Shown: positions 62,031 through 64,000 of the stretch, one piece after another
How positions within the stretch are numbered: the first letter of the stretch is position 1
Layout: the number at the start of each line of letters is the position of its first letter
Assembly (NCBI RefSeq): GCF_007830175.1
Contig: NZ_VLKH01000003.1
Location: forward strand, 310,001-374,000
DNA: 64,000 bases
Direction: 5' to 3'
DNA from: Sedimentibacter saalensis
GTDB lineage: Bacteria; Bacillota; Clostridia; Tissierellales; Sedimentibacteraceae
The notes under the pieces: model-generated
What the model was told of the DNA's origin: nothing
The model's input: the letters and a program-made list of their open reading frames with translations, nothing else
The model's database searches: none
Translations under genes and position numbers: made by a program

Positions 62031-62198
62031 CTATATAAAAATTGTTATCAGAATATATATATTTACTAATATAAGTAAAGCACTCAGTGCTATTAGTACT
62101 TTCTTTATTTTACTATTTGCTCGTACTGCCTCATCAATTCTACCTGAATTAAGTGCAATAACTATTCCAAGAATAATAAATATCCAGTATATCTCCAT
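62031..62198 (-). CDS. Small two-helix membrane protein, 55 aa
   Basis: The ATG at 62198 follows TGGAGTG. Helices IYWIFIILGIVIAL and VLIALSALLILVNIYILITIFI are separated by a basic/acidic loop (SGRIDEAVRANSKIKK). Clean start and stop signals; unknown function. It lies 74 bases before the lipoprotein gene. Confidence 0.6.
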   Translation of the reverse strand: MEIYWIFIILGIVIALNSGRIDEAVRANSKIKKVLIALSALLILVNIYILITIFI

Positions 62199-62228
62199 AA
62201 TATCACTCCATTAACATAAATGACTATA

Positions 62229-62276
62229 ACTTCACGTAATTCTACTGACATGTACCATTTGAAGAAACATGCTAAA
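62229..62276 (-). repeat. Intergenic palindromic element copy
   Basis: ACTTCACGTAATTCTACTGA then CATGTACCATTTGAAGAAAC. Left block TTCTACTGA and right block ATTTGAAGAA are kept. It overlaps the stop of the GNAT gene at 62272. Confidence 0.5.
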
Positions 62277-62724
62277 CCTCCACAGAATATATACGAGAAC
62301 TCTCTCCCCATGGATGGTAGCCAGTACCAATATACTTAAATCCATATTTTTCATAATACCCAATATGGTCTGTGCAGAGGTATAAGTATGAAAAGTTTCC
62401 TATTTTCGCATCTATTTTAGCCTTTTCTAACAAAAGCGAACCATAGGCATTTCCTCTGAATTCTTTCTCAATGTATAAAGCACACACCCAAGGATATAAA
62501 TCCATACGGCTAATGAAATCATTTGTTATTAGACCAGCACAACCAATTATCTCATCTCTATTCAGCAACAGATACCATTGTGGCAATGGGCTGGAAGTAG
62601 TAATGCAGTTTGTAATACAGTCATCGTAGACTTTCATGCTATTTGTAGATGCCCATTTGCTTTGAAAATATTTTATTGCTTTATCTTTATATTCAGGGGA
62701 CTTTTTTATAGACATGACTTCCAT
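62272..62724 (-). CDS. GNAT-family acetyltransferase
   Basis: 150 aa. LYPWVCALYIEKEFRGNAYGSLLLEKAKIDAKIGNFSYLYLCTDHIGYYEKYGFKYIGTG holds motif A and the YYEKYGF end. Typical length; substrate unknown. Confidence 0.9.
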   Translation of the reverse strand: MEVMSIKKSPEYKDKAIKYFQSKWASTNSMKVYDDCITNCITTSSPLPQWYLLLNRDEIIGCAGLITNDFISRMDLYPWVCALYIEKEFRGNAYGSLLLEKAKIDAKIGNFSYLYLCTDHIGYYEKYGFKYIGTGYHPWGESSRIYSVEV

Positions 62725-62768
62725 TTCATAACACCTTTCTGCTATTTTTCATCAATTATTTTAAATAA

Positions 62769-63248
62769 TCATATCTGAAGAAAATGTTTTTCATAGTATA
62801 CTAATGTCATCTTGCTATTTATAATTTCTGTTTTTCCTGTTCTTTCATAACCTAACTTCTCATATAAATAACAATTTCCTTGTTCTTGTAATATAGTATC
62901 TAATTCCCATACATGTACATCACAATATATCTGCTCAACCATTTGAAATACTTTCTGAGCAATCCCTTTTCCTTGGTATTCCGGCAGAACATAAACCGGG
63001 CTGACACGATTGTGTTTGTTATCCATTTTTACTATTCTTATTCCGCCAACAGAAATCCCATCTTTTTTTATGATATAGTAGTTTGTATATGGCTGTTTAA
63101 TTTCAGCAATTATTTTTTCTATTGGCTCATTTGCTGGGCTGGTTTCAAAATCCTGATATTTAGCCAATAATGGCATGAATGATTTTATTTTCATAACATG
63201 AATAAGTTCTGCATCTTTCAGTTCTGCCTTATATAAAGATATGTTCAT
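62769..63248 (-). CDS. GNAT-family acetyltransferase
   Basis: 159 aa from the ATG at 63248. VSPVYVLPEYQGKGIAQKVFQMVEQIY is motif A (about 84-110), and GNCYLYEKLGYERTGKTEIINSKMTLVYYEK ends the domain. Substrate unknown. GGGAG lies upstream. Confidence 0.9.
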   Translation of the reverse strand: MNISLYKAELKDAELIHVMKIKSFMPLLAKYQDFETSPANEPIEKIIAEIKQPYTNYYIIKKDGISVGGIRIVKMDNKHNRVSPVYVLPEYQGKGIAQKVFQMVEQIYCDVHVWELDTILQEQGNCYLYEKLGYERTGKTEIINSKMTLVYYEKHFLQI

Positions 63249-63346
63249 CAAACTTTCTCCCTTAATACGATTCGATTTATTCCTATTTTACAATTTAATA
63301 TTGTTATATATAATTTGAAAGATACGGTATATTCATAATGCAATAG

Positions 63347-63973
63347 TTACAATTCTTTATCAGTAAAGGTTACTGTTACTACCTGTACTAAGTCCATTCC
63401 GTCGAACTTAGATGGAGCAAAATAGTCTTGTAGAGAATAACTTTTCATACTTGTACCATTATCATAAACCATAAGAGCAACTGGAATTTCCTTATTGATT
63501 TGTATCTTCTGGAATTCCTGTAAAAAGCTTTTAGTAGAAGCCATTGTTTCTGTATCAAGTATGATATCATCTGTTTTATATGAAGCTCTTCCACTGGCAT
63601 TTATATTGAAATCAATTGCATAGTTTTCTTTTAGTTGCATTGTAAAGGTTCCAGTTAATTGCTCAACAGGCTCTCTTTCTGTCCCTATTGAAACAGCTCC
63701 GCCACCAATACTGCTCCAACTTACACCATTTTCAAGCTTATAAACATTTACATTTAAAGTTATTGCTTCTTTTGGTGCATGAAAAGAAATAATTTGCGAA
63801 TTGCCTTCCATTCCAAAAGACTGCAATATATATTTCTCACTTTCTGATAATTCGTATGGTATAATCCCTTCCTTTGCTAAGAATTCAGGTGTGTCCGCCT
63901 TGATTGAACAGGCGATTAAAGTTATTACAATAGCAATTACTAATGTTAATGAAAAAAGTCTTTTCCTTTTCAT
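63347..63973 (-). CDS. Lipoprotein, unknown function
   Basis: 208 aa. Signal peptide and lipobox LIAC (Cys22), then a beta-rich exported domain (KEAITLNVNVYKLENGVSWSSIGGGAVSIG). AAGGAGG precedes the ATG. It resembles other exported lipoproteins of the array; no family recognised. Confidence 0.65.
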   Translation of the reverse strand: MKRKRLFSLTLVIAIVITLIACSIKADTPEFLAKEGIIPYELSESEKYILQSFGMEGNSQIISFHAPKEAITLNVNVYKLENGVSWSSIGGGAVSIGTEREPVEQLTGTFTMQLKENYAIDFNINASGRASYKTDDIILDTETMASTKSFLQEFQKIQINKEIPVALMVYDNGTSMKSYSLQDYFAPSKFDGMDLVQVVTVTFTDKEL

Positions 63974-64000
63974 AGATACCTCCTTGCTAAATATTTCATT

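Noticed and set aside
26337-64000. A classical integron cassette array with attC sites
   Set aside because: The repeated element has outer ends GTT…AAC instead of RYYYAAC…GTTRRRY, is short and strongly diverged, and no intI-like gene is in the window. Cassette-like layout is kept only as a hypothesis.
1-64000. CRISPR arrays, rRNA, tRNA genes, insertion sequences, prophage genes
   Set aside because: No regularly spaced repeats, no rRNA or tRNA-like sequence, and no transposase, integrase or phage structural genes were seen.

Overview
The window is 64 kb of AT-rich DNA (roughly 30-35 % GC by eye) with strong GGAGG-type ribosome binding sites and many GTG/TTG starts. The gene content (ferredoxin-inserted MinD ATPases, FMN-type glutamate synthase, ykkC-class riboswitch, a spore-coat/cortex-like beta domain) points to an anaerobic endospore-type Firmicute, most likely class Clostridia; a Sedimentibacter/Tissierellales-like host is only a guess. 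Nearly all genes lie on the minus strand; the one exception is a plus-strand phosphate-transport operon at 14.97-18.96 kb.

Region 1 (1-14.7 kb): the N-terminal two-thirds of a chemotaxis receptor; a peroxiredoxin whose peroxidatic Cys is replaced by Ser; a four-gene operon of NifX-like / MinD / MinD / NifX-like proteins (Orange-protein type Fe-S/Mo cluster system); and an FMN glutamate-synthase-domain protein. The last two transcription units carry near-identical promoters overlapped by TGACATATG boxes, so they appear to form a small regulon. Then come single genes (DUF1835, GNAT, DUF2164, nucleoside phosphorylase, a DUF1905-C39 peptidase fusion), a few membrane-anchored proteins, one with an ECF-sigma-like promoter, and a LysO-type exporter.

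Region 2 (14.9-26 kb): pstS-pstC-pstA-pstB followed by a soluble P-type-ATPase-like HAD protein, closed by a terminator; a stand-alone B3/B4 (PheT editing-domain-like) gene preceded by a ykkC-class riboswitch with an overlapping terminator; then housekeeping and accessory genes (def, LUD protein, Fe-S flavoprotein, isochorismatase-like hydrolase) and a DMT transporter with a 22-histidine tail.

Region 3 (26-64 kb): about 50 small, functionally unrelated genes in strict head-to-tail order on the minus strand: GNAT acetyltransferases, VOC proteins, DUF218 proteins, methyltransferases, tiny membrane proteins, lipoproteins, DJ-1/PfpI, cytidine deaminase, adenosine deaminase-like, OTCase-like, DUF1697, LD-carboxypeptidase and csaA. 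Between many of them, usually within about 30 bases 3' of a stop codon, lie diverged copies of one 40-50 bp imperfect palindrome (left block ATATTCTACT, core TGCGACGCA, right block TTTGAATAATGCG). Together with gene fragments, chimeric junctions, amber-interrupted genes and exact repeats, this makes the region look like a cassette-type gene-collecting array. No integrase is visible in the window, and the element does not have canonical attC polarity. This is the most unusual feature of the window.
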